A stretch of 64,000 bases of DNA from an uncultured Eubacteriales bacterium (lineage in GTDB: Bacteria > Bacillota > Clostridia > HGM11514), in the NCBI GenBank assembly GCA_902492655.1, contig CABUMF010000002.1, positions 1 through 64,000 of the forward strand, written 5' to 3'. Shown in pieces: positions 46,136 to 55,670 of this stretch (position 1 is the stretch's first letter; each line of letters begins with the position of its first letter). The position numbers and the translations under genes were made by a program. The notes under the pieces were generated by a model. That model saw nothing but the letters and a program-made list of their open reading frames with translations. It was not told the DNA's origin and made no database searches.

Positions 46136-46151
46136 TGTTTCACGTGAAACA
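46136..46151. promoter_or_regulatory. parS site 2
   Basis: TGTTTCACGTGAAACA, exact consensus, extending to a 20-bp palindrome with flanking AA/TT. Lies between the rsmG stop and the parA promoter. Confidence 0.98.
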
Positions 46152-46856
46152 TTATAGAGGCTTTTTGCTCGGCGTTCCTGCTTTTCTGGGATATTTTTTA
46201 TTTGTTTCAGACAATTTTTTAATAACTATATTGGCGTGGGAAAGTCCCGGAATTCCGGAATCCGTAACGCTTTCAAGTCGCCCTCCGAGCTGTTTTAGTG
46301 CATTGTCGGAAAGTTTAATTTCGTCTTGTGCGTCTTTTCCCTTCATGGCAACAAAATATCCCCCTGCCTTAACATGAGGAAGGCACAGCTCGCAAAGAGT
46401 GGGAAGGCTTGCCACAGCCCTTGCAACACATACATCAAAGCTGTCTCGAAGGCTGCTTCTTCCGCTGTCTTCCGCCCTTGCGTGCACGGTTTTAATGCCG
46501 GTCAGTCCAAGCCTTTCAATAACACAATTAAGAAAAGTTACACGCTTATTGAGCGAATCAACCAAAGTAAAATCAAGCTCGGGAAGTGCTATTTTCAAAG
46601 GAATCGAGGGAAATCCCGCTCCGCACCCGACATCAATTACCGTCTTATTTTGTCCTTCAAAAACACCCGTTTTGATACAGCTTAAGCTGTCTGCAAAATG
46701 CTTTTCCGTAACCTCATCAAAATCGGTTATAGCCGTTAAATTCATTTTTTCGTTCCACTCAATCAACAAATGGTAATAATCGAGCAGTTGCTGCGCTTTT
46801 TTATCGTCAAGCTCCACGCCGACAGCTTTTGCGGCGTTTATTATTTTATCCTTCAT
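46152..46856 (-). CDS. rsmG: 16S rRNA (guanine527-N7)-methyltransferase
   Basis: 234 residues, SAM-dependent methylation of G527 in 16S rRNA. SAM-binding motif [39 protein letters not shown] and [17 protein letters not shown] are family blocks. It starts 11 bases inside the end of mnmG, the usual coupled arrangement near the origin. The stop is immediately followed by parS site 2. Confidence 0.96.
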   Translation of the reverse strand: MKDKIINAAKAVGVELDDKKAQQLLDYYHLLIEWNEKMNLTAITDFDEVTEKHFADSLSCIKTGVFEGQNKTVIDVGCGAGFPSIPLKIALPELDFTLVDSLNKRVTFLNCVIERLGLTGIKTVHARAEDSGRSSLRDSFDVCVARAVASLPTLCELCLPHVKAGGYFVAMKGKDAQDEIKLSDNALKQLGGRLESVTDSGIPGLSHANIVIKKLSETNKKYPRKAGTPSKKPL

Positions 46857-48726
46857 TTTTGATAAACTCCTTAATATAAACCATCAAAACCGCGATATCG
46901 GCGGACGAAACACCGGATATTCTCGATGCTTGCCCTATGGAAACCGGCTTTATGTTTTTCAGCTTTTGTCTTGCTTCGATGCGAAGACCGTAAACATCAT
47001 CATAATCTATATCCGGAATTTTCATGCTTTCTGTTTTTTTGAACTGTTCAACCTGCTGCATTTGTTTTTCAATATAACCCTGGTATTTAATAGTTATGTT
47101 AACCTGTTCGCAAACATCTTCGGGTAAATCCGGTCTTTCGGTATCTATTTCCGCAATATCTTCATAATTTATGGAAGGTCTTCTTATCAAATCCGCAAGC
47201 TTTGCCCCGGTTTTGATTTCCGCCTCCCCCTTTGCTTTCAGAATTTCATTAATTCCGCAATAGGGCGACACGGATGTGTTTTCAACACGCTTGATTTCAT
47301 CCTTAATAAGTCTTAATTTTTCGCAAAATCTCTCGTATCGCTCATCGGAAACAAGTCCTATTTCGTGAGCCTTGGGAGTAAGCCTTATATCGGCATTATC
47401 CTGTCTTAAAAGAAGTCTGTATTCACTTCTTGCGGTCATCATTCTGTAGGGTTCGTTGGTGCCCTTCGTAACCAAATCGTCAATCAGGGTTCCTATATAG
47501 CCTTCGCTTCTGTCTATTATAAATTCCGGCTTTTCTTTTATTTTGAGAGCCGCGTTTATGCCGGCAATAAGCCCTTGGGATGCGGCTTCCTCATACCCCG
47601 AAGAGCCGTTAAACTGACCTGCTCCGTAAAGGCCGGAAATATCCTTGAATTCCAGAGTGTGCTTAAGCTGTGTGGGATCGACACAATCGTATTCAATGGC
47701 ATATCCCGTACGCATAACCTTTACATTTTCAAGTCCCTTGACCGACCTTAAAAATTCAAGCTGAACATCCTCGGGAAGGCTGCTCGACATTCCCTGCACA
47801 TAAACCTCTTTTGTATTAAGTCCCGTAGGCTCAAGAAAAATCTGATGTCTTTCCTTTTCCGGAAATCTGACAACCTTATCCTCTATTGAAGGGCAGTATC
47901 TCGGTCCTATTCCTTCGATTTTCCCCGAATAAAGCGGAGAACGGTGAATGTTTTTTCTTATAATATCGTGAGTGTTTTTATTGGTGTAGGTAAGCCAACA
48001 GGAAATTTTATTTTCCAGTTTTTCTTTGGTTTCAAAGGAAAACGGAACTATTTTATCGTCACCCTTTTGTTCTTCAAGCTCGGAATAATCAATGCTGTCC
48101 CCGTGAACTCTTGCAGGTGTTCCGGTTTTAAATCTCATCATTTTAACGCCCTGATTTTTAAGGCATTCCGTCAAATGATTTGCGGCAAACATACCGTCCG
48201 GTCCGCCGTTATAGGCTACATCCCCAACTATTATTTTTCCTCGAAGGTAAGTTCCGCTTGCAATAATTGCAGCTTTTACGGAAAAAATTGCGCCGATATG
48301 GGTTTTAACTCCCGAAACCTTTCCGTTTTCAAACAAAATATCCGTAATTTCGCATTGCTTGATGTCGATATTTGCTTCATTTTCAAGCCGTTTTTTCATT
48401 TCAAGCTGATACATTCTTCTGTCGGCCTGAGCACGCAGAGAGTAAACAGCCGGCCCCTTTCCCTTGTTGAGCATTCTTGACTGCAAAAAGGTTTTATCAA
48501 TAACCTTCCCCATTTCTCCGCCGAGAGCGTCTATTTCCTTAACGAGATGTCCTTTTGATGTTCCGCCGATACGGGGATTGCAAGGAAGATTTGCTATCGC
48601 ATCAAGACAAATTGAAAAAAGAATTACACTGCACCCAAGTCTTGCCGCCGCAAAAGCAGCTTCACAGCCTGCGTGCCCTCCACCGATTACCGCAACATCG
48701 TATTTTCCTGCATAGTATGTTTCCAT
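46846..48726 (-). CDS. mnmG: tRNA uridine-5-carboxymethylaminomethyl modification enzyme MnmG
   Basis: 626 residues, FAD-dependent partner of MnmE that modifies the wobble uridine of several tRNAs. FAD motif [40 protein letters not shown], then [12 protein letters not shown] and [12 protein letters not shown] are family signatures, and the helical C-terminal domain ends in [18 protein letters not shown]. The ATG at 48726 is 10 bp after mnmE. Part of the rpmH-to-rsmG block. Confidence 0.97.
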   Translation of the reverse strand: METYYAGKYDVAVIGGGHAGCEAAFAAARLGCSVILFSICLDAIANLPCNPRIGGTSKGHLVKEIDALGGEMGKVIDKTFLQSRMLNKGKGPAVYSLRAQADRRMYQLEMKKRLENEANIDIKQCEITDILFENGKVSGVKTHIGAIFSVKAAIIASGTYLRGKIIVGDVAYNGGPDGMFAANHLTECLKNQGVKMMRFKTGTPARVHGDSIDYSELEEQKGDDKIVPFSFETKEKLENKISCWLTYTNKNTHDIIRKNIHRSPLYSGKIEGIGPRYCPSIEDKVVRFPEKERHQIFLEPTGLNTKEVYVQGMSSSLPEDVQLEFLRSVKGLENVKVMRTGYAIEYDCVDPTQLKHTLEFKDISGLYGAGQFNGSSGYEEAASQGLIAGINAALKIKEKPEFIIDRSEGYIGTLIDDLVTKGTNEPYRMMTARSEYRLLLRQDNADIRLTPKAHEIGLVSDERYERFCEKLRLIKDEIKRVENTSVSPYCGINEILKAKGEAEIKTGAKLADLIRRPSINYEDIAEIDTERPDLPEDVCEQVNITIKYQGYIEKQMQQVEQFKKTESMKIPDIDYDDVYGLRIEARQKLKNIKPVSIGQASRISGVSSADIAVLMVYIKEFIKNEG

Positions 48727-48735
48727 TGTTTTTAC

Positions 48736-50091
48736 CTACTTTCCTACACAAAAATCCGCAAATATGTGTTCTACCGTGTTTTGGCTCACATTAAGCCCCG
48801 AAATATTCCCGAGATTCATACACGCATTTTCAATATCTATAGAAACAATATCCGCAGGAACTCCCGCTTCTATGGCAGAAATTGCATCGCTGATGTTTTT
48901 TTCGGCTTTTTCAAGCTCACATTTATGTCTTACATTATTTATCAGAGTTTCATCAGCACCGAAAACCCCTGCTCGTTTCTTTATCTCTGCACAAAGCTCT
49001 TGTGCTCCTGTTTCTTTTTCGCAGGAAATATCTATATGAGATTTATTGAAACTTACCTTACATTCAAGATCAGTCTTGTTAAGAACATAAATAACATTTT
49101 TATTTTCTACCAAATCAAATATTTCATAGTCGTCATCATCGAGAGGTCTTGAAGAATCAATAACATTAATTATTATATCCGCCTCGTTAATTAAGGATTT
49201 CGACTTGCTTACACCGATGTTTTCCACAACATCTTCGGTTTTTCTGATACCTGCGGTATCCATAAGCTTTACGGGGATTCCGTCAATGTCAATATAATCC
49301 TCTATAACATCACGTGTTGTTCCCGCAACGGGAGTGACGATTGCTTTATTTTCATTCAGCAAAAGATTTAAAAGTGAGGATTTTCCGGCATTTGCTTTAC
49401 CTACAATAAGCACGGAAAGACCGCTTCTGTAAATTTTGCCCTTGGAAAAGCTGTCAATCAGCGCATTTATTTCGCTTTTTTTTCGGATGAGCTCGTTTTT
49501 AAATTCTTCGGACTGCATTTCGTCAATTTCCTCGTCCGGAAAATCAATTACTGCTAAAATTTTTGCATTTATTGCGGCGATGGAATCCCTGATTTCGTTA
49601 ATTTTTGTGGAAATTTTACCTTCCATTTGCTTTGCCGCCTGGAAAACCGAGCCTTCGGTTTTGGCATTGATTATATCAATAACAGCCTCTGCCTCGGAAA
49701 GATCCATTCTTCCGTTGACAAAAGCACGCTTTGAAAACTCCCCTCTTTCGGCAATTCTCGCACCTGCCGAAATAACAGCCTCCAAAACCATAGAAGTAAC
49801 CTTTATTCCACCGTGACAATTAATTTCAACAATATTTTCGCCCGTGAAAGTGTTTGGAGCCTTGTAAATACCTAAAAGGCAATTATCTATGATTTTACCC
49901 TTTGAAACGATTTTTCCGTAAATCAAAGAATGCGAGGGTGTATCTTTTATGCTTTTTGAAGACACAAACACCTTATTTATAATATCAAATGCGTCTTTTC
50001 CGCTCATTCTCACCAAAGCAATGGCTCCCGAACCGTAAGGAGTGGAAACCGCCGCAATTGTATCATTATTTAAAATTTCATAATCCGACAT
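48736..50091 (-). CDS. mnmE: tRNA modification GTPase MnmE
   Basis: 451 residues. N-terminal tetrahydrofolate-binding domain (DTIAAVSTPYGSGAIALVRM), a helical domain, and an inserted Ras-like G domain with GKANAGKSSLLN (G1), AGTTRDV (G2), DTAG (G3) and NKTD (G4). The C-terminus ends in FADFCVGK with the active-site Cys. The ATG at 50091 with GAGGTGAG matches the family; the longer frame does not. A terminator-like hairpin lies just upstream, overlapping the region of the ribosome site. Confidence 0.96.
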   Translation of the reverse strand: MSDYEILNNDTIAAVSTPYGSGAIALVRMSGKDAFDIINKVFVSSKSIKDTPSHSLIYGKIVSKGKIIDNCLLGIYKAPNTFTGENIVEINCHGGIKVTSMVLEAVISAGARIAERGEFSKRAFVNGRMDLSEAEAVIDIINAKTEGSVFQAAKQMEGKISTKINEIRDSIAAINAKILAVIDFPDEEIDEMQSEEFKNELIRKKSEINALIDSFSKGKIYRSGLSVLIVGKANAGKSSLLNLLLNENKAIVTPVAGTTRDVIEDYIDIDGIPVKLMDTAGIRKTEDVVENIGVSKSKSLINEADIIINVIDSSRPLDDDDYEIFDLVENKNVIYVLNKTDLECKVSFNKSHIDISCEKETGAQELCAEIKKRAGVFGADETLINNVRHKCELEKAEKNISDAISAIEAGVPADIVSIDIENACMNLGNISGLNVSQNTVEHIFADFCVGK

Positions 50092-50104
50092 TTTGCTCAC
50101 CTCA

Positions 50105-50135
50105 AAAATAAGCCGGACGAAAAATTCCGCCCGGC
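50105..50135 (-). terminator. Terminator-like hairpin between jag and mnmE
   Basis: On the minus strand GCCGG-GCGGAA pairs with TTCG-TCCGGC (50112-50135, with one G-U pair and a bulge), followed by TTATTTTT and at once by the mnmE ribosome site GAGGTGAG. It may lower mnmE/mnmG/rsmG transcription relative to the ribosomal and membrane genes upstream. Confidence 0.55.
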
Positions 50136-50141
50136 ACAAAA

Positions 50142-50888
50142 TTATGCGTCCTTTTTAGGTTTGCAGCTGATAACGATTTTCCTGTTTGGTTCTTCGCCCA
50201 CGCTGAATGTTGTGATGCTTTTATCGTTTTGAAGGGCAGAATGAATAACCTTTCTTTCATAAGCATTCATAGGCTCCAAAGAAACATTTCTGTGAGTTTT
50301 CTTTGCCTTTGATGCAAGCCTTAAGGCGAGATTTTCGAGAGTTTTTACTCTTTCATCTCTGTATCCGCCGATGTCAAGAGCAATCTTAACATGCTCACTG
50401 CTGTTTCTGTTTGCCGCAAGCGTTGTAAGATACTGAAGTGCATCAAGATTTTCACCGCGTCTTCCGATAATGAAGCCCTTTTCGGAGCTCTTAATGTCAA
50501 TAAAAATTTCATTATCTTCTGTTCTTGTTTCAAAGCTTTCCGCTTTAACAGACATCTTTTCAAGAACGTTTTTAAGAAAATCAACCGCTGCCGAAACCGT
50601 ATCATCGGACACGACAGAGGGTTTAATTTCCTCTTTTGTTTCTTTCTTTATTTCTTTTTTCGTTTCCTTTTTAACTTCCTTTACTTTAGGAGTTTCGGAA
50701 ACCGCTTCATCTTCTACTTCAACATTAAACTTTACAACCGCAGGCTTTGAACCAATTCCCAAAAAGCCGGATTTAGGAGTTGAAACTATATCATAATTTG
50801 CGTTTTCTCTTTCTATACCGAGCTTTTCAACACCTGCGTTAATAGCATCCTCTATGGTTTTTCCCTCAAATTCAAATTCCTTAATCAA
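50142..50888 (-). CDS. jag: RNA-binding protein Jag (KhpB)
   Basis: 248 residues in the order Jag-N domain (1-52; KSGFLGIGSKPA), a Lys/Glu-rich linker with KKETK repeats (55-90), a KH domain with GFIIGRRGENLDALQ, and an R3H domain (RNVSLEPMNAYERKVIHSAL). RNA-binding partner of KhpA, involved in cell-envelope and elongation control in Firmicutes. Located after yidC as usual. Confidence 0.95.
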   Translation of the reverse strand: MIKEFEFEGKTIEDAINAGVEKLGIERENANYDIVSTPKSGFLGIGSKPAVVKFNVEVEDEAVSETPKVKEVKKETKKEIKKETKEEIKPSVVSDDTVSAAVDFLKNVLEKMSVKAESFETRTEDNEIFIDIKSSEKGFIIGRRGENLDALQYLTTLAANRNSSEHVKIALDIGGYRDERVKTLENLALRLASKAKKTHRNVSLEPMNAYERKVIHSALQNDKSITTFSVGEEPNRKIVISCKPKKDA

Positions 50889-50915
50889 GAGAATCTTCCT
50901 TTCAAAAAAATAAAC

Positions 50916-51764
50916 TTAAGCGACAGTATCATCGTTTTTAAACATAATCTTATTAAGAACAAACTGCTGAACAATAGCAATAACATTGTTAATAATCCAA
51001 TAAATACCCATACCTGCAGGAAGAATAAAGCAAAAATAAACACTCATGAGAGGCATCATATAAGTCATAGCCTTCATCTGACTGTTCTGAGCATTATCGG
51101 AATCGGAAACTCCGGACATCTTGTTCATTGCTACCGAACTCAAAAGTGATGTAACACCGGCAAGAATCGGAATTATCCAAAGCACAGCTTCCGCTACGGA
51201 TTTCGGAATACCGAAATGCGGTGTCTGTGACAAATTAAGACCCAAAAAACTAAAATCAATCTGACTGAAGGACGGAATTATATCCTTTACCTTTTCAAGA
51301 TTTGTAGCTTTATTAAGCATTTCCGTAAGTTCAATCTGATTAAATGTCTGAATTTTTACATTAAGAGCCTTTGCCACAGCAGAAACAGCGTCCTCGGAAA
51401 TGCCGGAAATGTAGGTCAGAGGCATCATGATTACTCTGTAAAGGGCAAATAAAATAGGCATCTGAATAAGAGTCGGCAAACATCCTGCCATAGGATTAAT
51501 ACCGTATTTTTCATAAAGAGCCATCTGCTCTTTTTGCAGTTTTTCCTTATCGTTTCCGTACTTTTTCTGAAGCTTGTTAAGCTCCGGCTGAATTTTTCTC
51601 ATAGCCGCAGTTGACTTATATTGCTTTATTGAAAGCGGAAAAAGAACAAGCTTTATAAAAACGGAAAAAAGTATAATAGCAAGACCGTAATTATTTACCA
51701 AATTGTAAATAAATCTGAGAACCGGTCCGAGAACCGGAGTTAAAATATAAAAGAAATCACACAT
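50916..51764 (-). CDS. yidC: Membrane protein insertase YidC
   Basis: 282 residues of the YidC/Oxa1 core: first membrane segment, LFPLSIKQYKSTAAMRKIQP cytoplasmic loop, NPMAGCLPTLIQMPILFALY, a luminal stretch, then PLMSVYFCFILPAGMGIYW and a final segment. Inserts membrane proteins alone or with Sec. No lipobox Cys is seen at the N-terminus, unlike SpoIIIJ of B. subtilis. The ATG at 51764 has only a poor ribosome site nearby. Follows yidD. Confidence 0.95.
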   Translation of the reverse strand: MCDFFYILTPVLGPVLRFIYNLVNNYGLAIILFSVFIKLVLFPLSIKQYKSTAAMRKIQPELNKLQKKYGNDKEKLQKEQMALYEKYGINPMAGCLPTLIQMPILFALYRVIMMPLTYISGISEDAVSAVAKALNVKIQTFNQIELTEMLNKATNLEKVKDIIPSFSQIDFSFLGLNLSQTPHFGIPKSVAEAVLWIIPILAGVTSLLSSVAMNKMSGVSDSDNAQNSQMKAMTYMMPLMSVYFCFILPAGMGIYWIINNVIAIVQQFVLNKIMFKNDDTVA

Positions 51765-51800
51765 CCGATTATGTAAACCTTTCTGGTTATTCTGACCCCT

Positions 51801-52013
51801 TTATTTTACAGGGTCGTATCCCCCTTTACAAAAGGGGTTACATCTCAAAATTCTTTTGACGGCCATAAAACCGCCGCGCAGCGCACCGTACTTTTCTATT
51901 GCGGTAAGTGCATACTGTGAACAGGTAGGATAAAACCTGCAGCACGGTCTTTTCAGCGGAGAAATAAACCTTCTGTAAAACTTAATAACGGCAATTAATA
52001 TTTTTTTCATCAT
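51801..52013 (-). CDS. yidD: Membrane protein insertion efficiency factor YidD
   Basis: 70 residues; the YidD pattern is complete: [36 protein letters not shown] and [17 protein letters not shown]. The ATG at 52013 overlaps the rnpA stop (ATGATGA) and has GGAGGAG upstream. Helps the YidC/Sec insertion pathway at the membrane inner face. Confidence 0.95.
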   Translation of the reverse strand: MMKKILIAVIKFYRRFISPLKRPCCRFYPTCSQYALTAIEKYGALRGGFMAVKRILRCNPFCKGGYDPVK

Positions 52014-52357
52014 AAGCACTCCTCCGAAATAAGGTCTGCTTTTTTAAGATGATTTAAGAGCTCTTCATTCACCGTAAAAAAATCCGCAAACGAGGCCTTA
52101 ACCCTTGAGACAACCACAATGTCAAAGCCTTTTTTTATTGAACTTTCACTTAAGCGGTAGCTTTCTTTAATAAGTCGACGCACCCTGTTTCTGACCACAG
52201 CTTTTCCGACTTTTTTGCTGACCGTTAAGCCGAGACGGTTTATTTCCAGATTGTTTTTTTTGTAATATAGAACCAGATACCTGCCTGTAACGGTATCGCC
52301 CGTTCTGTAGAGTCTTAAAAAATGACCGTTGCACTTAATTGAAAGAGTATTTTTCAT
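52010..52357 (-). CDS. rnpA: Ribonuclease P protein component
   Basis: 115 residues; basic protein that binds RNase P RNA and helps cut tRNA 5' leaders. The RNR motif is present in [17 protein letters not shown], and [10 protein letters not shown] is conserved. It lies 54 bp after rpmH. Confidence 0.95.
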   Translation of the reverse strand: MKNTLSIKCNGHFLRLYRTGDTVTGRYLVLYYKKNNLEINRLGLTVSKKVGKAVVRNRVRRLIKESYRLSESSIKKGFDIVVVSRVKASFADFFTVNEELLNHLKKADLISEECL

Positions 52358-52390
52358 AAAATCAAAATATACCTACCCTGTTCAAAACAT

Positions 52391-52413
52391 AAAAGACCAC
52401 TTTTGTGGCCTTT
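52391..52413 (-). terminator. Hairpin between rpmH and rnpA
   Basis: On the minus strand AAAGGCCAC (52413-52405), AAAA loop, GTGGTCTTT (52400-52392), then T4. It covers the rpmH stop codon and is a likely partial terminator giving more L34 than RnpA message. Confidence 0.55.
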
Positions 52414-52546
52414 ATGCTGACAATTTATATCTTCCCTTTTGTCTTCTGCGAGCCAATACCTTTCTGCCGTTCTTGGTGCTCATTCTCTTTCTGAAACCGT
52501 GTTCCTTGCTTCTGTGAATTTTTTTCGGCTGATATGTTCTTAACAA
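52412..52546 (-). CDS. rpmH: Ribosomal protein L34 (TTG start)
   Basis: 44 residues, the whole L34 family: [20 protein letters not shown] then [13 protein letters not shown]. The true start is TTG at 52546, five to six bases after AGGAGGTG. The apparent longer frame upstream is not coding. First gene of the operon reading leftward from oriC. Confidence 0.95.
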   Translation of the reverse strand: MLRTYQPKKIHRSKEHGFRKRMSTKNGRKVLARRRQKGRYKLSA

Positions 52547-52619
52547 TATAAACACCTCCTTAGGAATAAAAATCAAATTACAGGCAGCACAGTTATAACA
52601 AATACCATGCATATGATAG

Positions 52620-52649
52620 ATTATAACTCATAACATGGGGTTTTGTCAA
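52620..52649 (-). promoter_or_regulatory. Promoter of the rpmH operon
   Basis: On the minus strand TTGACA (52644-52649), 18-bp spacer, TATAAT (52620-52625). The 239-bp rpmH-dnaA gap holds this and the divergent dnaA promoter; no DnaA box is seen in it. Confidence 0.8.
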
Positions 52650-52669
52650 TAAAAAATTTAAAATTTTGC

Positions 52670-52698
52670 TTGAATATTTTTAAAAAATGTGTTATTAT
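52670..52698 (+). promoter_or_regulatory. Promoter of dnaA
   Basis: TTGAAT (52670-52675), 17-bp spacer, TATTAT (52693-52698) with an upstream TG (extended -10), leaving a leader of about 80 nt. Confidence 0.65.
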
Positions 52699-52785
52699 AT
52701 AATAGTATGGTATAAATATAATTATAAAGAGTGGAAGTATGCGCTCTTTTTTCTGTCTATTAACTTACGAAAAGATGTGAAATAA

Positions 52786-54120
52786 ATGAACGACTTTTTC
52801 CCGGATCTCAGTTCCTCGTGGGACTCAGTTCTTTCTATTTTGAAGGAAGAAATAACGGAAGTGGGTTTCAAAACCTGGTTTGAACCGCTAAAGCCCATAA
52901 AATTTGAAGACAACACGCTATACATAATTGCATCAAACGAAATTCAGAAAAACACAATTTTAATGAAACACCGCGATCTTTTAAGAAATTCAATTTCTAT
53001 AGTTTTCGGTGAAAATTCCGATTTTGAAATAATTTTCAAAAATCAGATCGGAGAAATAGAAACTGCTGCCGAAAAACCTGCGGAAAAGGTTTTCAACAGT
53101 TTCTTGAATCCGAGATATACATTTGAAGAATTTGTTGTGGGAACAAACAACAACCATGCCCATGCGGCGTCCTTGGCGGTAGCGGAAAATCCGGGTAAAG
53201 CATATAACCCTCTTTTTCTTTACAGTAATGCAGGCCTCGGAAAAACTCACCTTATGCATTCTATAGGTCATTATATTTTGCAGGAAAATCCCTCATCGAA
53301 AGTTTTATATGTAACAAGCGAAAAGTTTATTAATGACTTAATTGACGCTATTAAGGACGATAAAAGAGAGGAATTCCGCAATTCTTACAGAACGGTAGAT
53401 GTTTTGCTTATTGACGATATACAGTTCATTGCAGGAAAAAAAGGAATGCAGGAAGAATTTTTCCATACATTCAATACGCTGGTTGAATCAAACAGACAGA
53501 TTGTTATAACAAGTGACCGTCACCCGAGAGAAATTCAGAATCTTGAGGAAAGAATAAGGACAAGGCTTGAAAGCAGTCTTATTGTCGATATTCAGCCTCC
53601 GGATTATGAAACCAGGGTTGCAATCCTTCGTAAAAAGGCTCAAAAGAACAACATGGGAATTCCCGATGAAATTCTTGATATTATAGCAAAATCAATAAAA
53701 TCAAATATCAGAGAGCTTGAAGGGGCAATAAAAAGAATTACTCTTTATTGCAGTATGTCAAACGAGCCTATAACAATTGATTATGTAATGCGTGAAATGA
53801 AGGATATTATTCCTAAAACCGAGGAAATAATAACCAACAAAAATGTTCTTGAAGCCGTTTCGAGGTATTTTAACATAGATAAAGAAGAGCTCCTTTCAAA
53901 AAAGAGAACCAAAGAGATTGCTTATGTAAGACAGATTGCAATGTATCTTTGTTCAAGTCTTGTAAAAAGCACTCTTGAAGATGTAGGCTCCTTCTTTGGA
54001 GGAAGGCATCACACAACGGTAATGCATGATATTAAGAAAATAGCAAATGAAATGAAATTTAACGACGAACTTAAAAATACCATTACGGATCTTACCAATA
54101 ATATTAAAAACGAAGGGTAA
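52786..54120 (+). CDS. dnaA: Chromosomal replication initiator DnaA
   Basis: 444 residues. Domain I (1-80) interacts with helicase-loading partners; AAA+ domain III has Walker A SNAGLGKTHL and Walker B VLLIDDIQFIAGK; domain IV contains the box-binding signature GGRHHTTVMHDIKKIA. Binds the DnaA boxes just downstream and opens the origin. The ATG at 52786 has only a weak ribosome site (AAAGATGTG), which may keep the level low. Confidence 0.97.
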   Translation: MNDFFPDLSSSWDSVLSILKEEITEVGFKTWFEPLKPIKFEDNTLYIIASNEIQKNTILMKHRDLLRNSISIVFGENSDFEIIFKNQIGEIETAAEKPAEKVFNSFLNPRYTFEEFVVGTNNNHAHAASLAVAENPGKAYNPLFLYSNAGLGKTHLMHSIGHYILQENPSSKVLYVTSEKFINDLIDAIKDDKREEFRNSYRTVDVLLIDDIQFIAGKKGMQEEFFHTFNTLVESNRQIVITSDRHPREIQNLEERIRTRLESSLIVDIQPPDYETRVAILRKKAQKNNMGIPDEILDIIAKSIKSNIRELEGAIKRITLYCSMSNEPITIDYVMREMKDIIPKTEEIITNKNVLEAVSRYFNIDKEELLSKKRTKEIAYVRQIAMYLCSSLVKSTLEDVGSFFGGRHHTTVMHDIKKIANEMKFNDELKNTITDLTNNIKNEG

Positions 54121-54339
54121 TTATCCACAAACTTATCAACATTGTGGATAAATAACCTTCTAAAAATTGTTTATAAATGTCTTTCTAAAAAACTTATTAT
54201 TTTTTATCAAGAATTATAAAATAATAACTTTTCAAGAAGCAGCACTATAAAAACATACTTATCAACATTATCAACCGTAATACTGATAATATATTATATA
54301 TTATTTATTTGTATGTATTACATAATCGGAGGAATAAAA
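54121..54339. other. Replication origin oriC (dnaA-dnaN region)
   Basis: Directly after the dnaA stop: DnaA boxes TTATCCACA (54121-54129), TTATCAACA (54133-54141) and TGTGGATAA (54143-54151, reverse), then TTATCAACA (54259-54267) and TTATCAACC (54268-54276). An AT-only-like stretch at about 54283-54330 is the likely unwinding element, next to the second box pair. The strand switch of gene direction at rpmH/dnaA supports an origin here. Confidence 0.88.
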
Positions 54340-55446
54340 ATGATTTTTACATGTTCAAAGGAAATTCTCAATGAAGCTGTATCTATTGTGTCAAAAGCAG
54401 TAAGCACAAAGAGCAATACGCCGGTTCTCGAATGTATTTTAATCAGCGCAAGCAATCATTTTATAAAGCTTTCCGGAAGTGATTTTGATTTAGCTATAGA
54501 AAGCGAAATTCCGGCAGAGGTTGAAGAAGAAGGAAAAATTGCCGTTAATGCAAGATTTTTCGGAGATATTATAAGAAAAGCCGCAGGAGAAACGGTTTAT
54601 TTTGAGTCGGACGATGAATGCAGAGTAAAAATAAAATGTGCCAACATGAAAATCGAAACAACCGGAATGCCAAGTGATGAATTTCCGGAAATTGAAAATA
54701 TAGAATCGGAGCATCGTATCGTGATGAAAGATACAATGCTTAAAAGCATGATAAAGCAAACACTTTTTGCTGTCGGAACAGACGAAAGCAAAATGATACT
54801 CACCGGTTCTCTTTTTGAAATAAAAGACAATGTTTTAAATGTCGTATCACTTGACAGATTCCGTCTTGCACTAAGAAGAGAAACTCTTGAAGATGAAACC
54901 GAAGATGTTTCTTTTGTAATTCCTTCAAAATCCCTCGGTGAAATCAATAAAATAATAAAAGATGAGGATATTGATGTAACCATCGGTGTTTCCGAAAACA
55001 AGGTTCAGTTTGAAATAGGGTGCTATAAGATAACAAGCCGCCTTCTTGAAGGAGAATTTCTCGATTATAATCAGATTTTACCCAAGGAAAGTAAAATTTA
55101 TGTCATCGCTGATGTAAAACCCTTGTGTGACGCAATAGAAAGAGCGGCGCTGATTATAGAAAACGAAACGACCAAATATCCCGTTAAGCTTTCTGTAGAA
55201 ACTGATAGAATTAACCTCAGCTGTGTATCAAGGATAGGAAAAATGGATGATACCGTTTTTGTGGAAACGAAAGGGGATAACCTTGAAATAGGCTTTAACT
55301 ACAGATTTTTGCTCGATGCACTTAAAGCTTGCGAATGCGAAAAGGTTTCGGTTGAATTTAATACAATGCTCAATCCCTGCATAATAAAGCCTGTTGAAGG
55401 AGAAAAGTTTATTTACATAGTTCTTCCGGTTAAAATGAGAGGTTAG
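54340..55446 (+). CDS. dnaN: DNA polymerase III beta sliding clamp
   Basis: 368 residues in three similar domains of about 120 residues; SLDRFRLALRRETL at the end of domain 1-2 and KPVEGEKFIYIVLPVKMRG at the C-terminus are clamp signatures. It encircles DNA and tethers polymerase and repair proteins. The ATG at 54340 follows GGAGGA; the frame from 54313 is not preferred. The stop is TAG. Confidence 0.97.
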   Translation: MIFTCSKEILNEAVSIVSKAVSTKSNTPVLECILISASNHFIKLSGSDFDLAIESEIPAEVEEEGKIAVNARFFGDIIRKAAGETVYFESDDECRVKIKCANMKIETTGMPSDEFPEIENIESEHRIVMKDTMLKSMIKQTLFAVGTDESKMILTGSLFEIKDNVLNVVSLDRFRLALRRETLEDETEDVSFVIPSKSLGEINKIIKDEDIDVTIGVSENKVQFEIGCYKITSRLLEGEFLDYNQILPKESKIYVIADVKPLCDAIERAALIIENETTKYPVKLSVETDRINLSCVSRIGKMDDTVFVETKGDNLEIGFNYRFLLDALKACECEKVSVEFNTMLNPCIIKPVEGEKFIYIVLPVKMRG

Positions 55447-55448
55447 TA

Positions 55449-55670
55449 ATGGAAAAGGTTTATTTTAAAGGCGAGATAAGGCTCGGACAAGCATTGAAGC
55501 TTTCGGGATATGCCGAAAACGGTGGTCTTGCAAAGGCGATGATTCAAGACGGTGTTGTTTATCTTAACGGTAATGTCGAAACAAGGCGCGGCAAACAGCT
55601 TGAAAACGGAGATATTATAAAAATTGATTTTGCCGACGAGCCTGTTTCTTTTGAAGTGGTAAAAGAATGA
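55449..55670 (+). CDS. yaaA: S4-domain RNA-binding protein (YaaA/RlbA-like)
   Basis: 73 residues; single S4 domain: IRLGQALKLSGYAENGGLAK, then VYLNGNVETRRGKQLENGD. Conserved gene between dnaN and recF in Firmicutes, linked to ribosome maturation. It begins two bases after the dnaN stop, and its stop overlaps the recF start (ATGA). Confidence 0.92.
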   Translation: MEKVYFKGEIRLGQALKLSGYAENGGLAKAMIQDGVVYLNGNVETRRGKQLENGDIIKIDFADEPVSFEVVKE

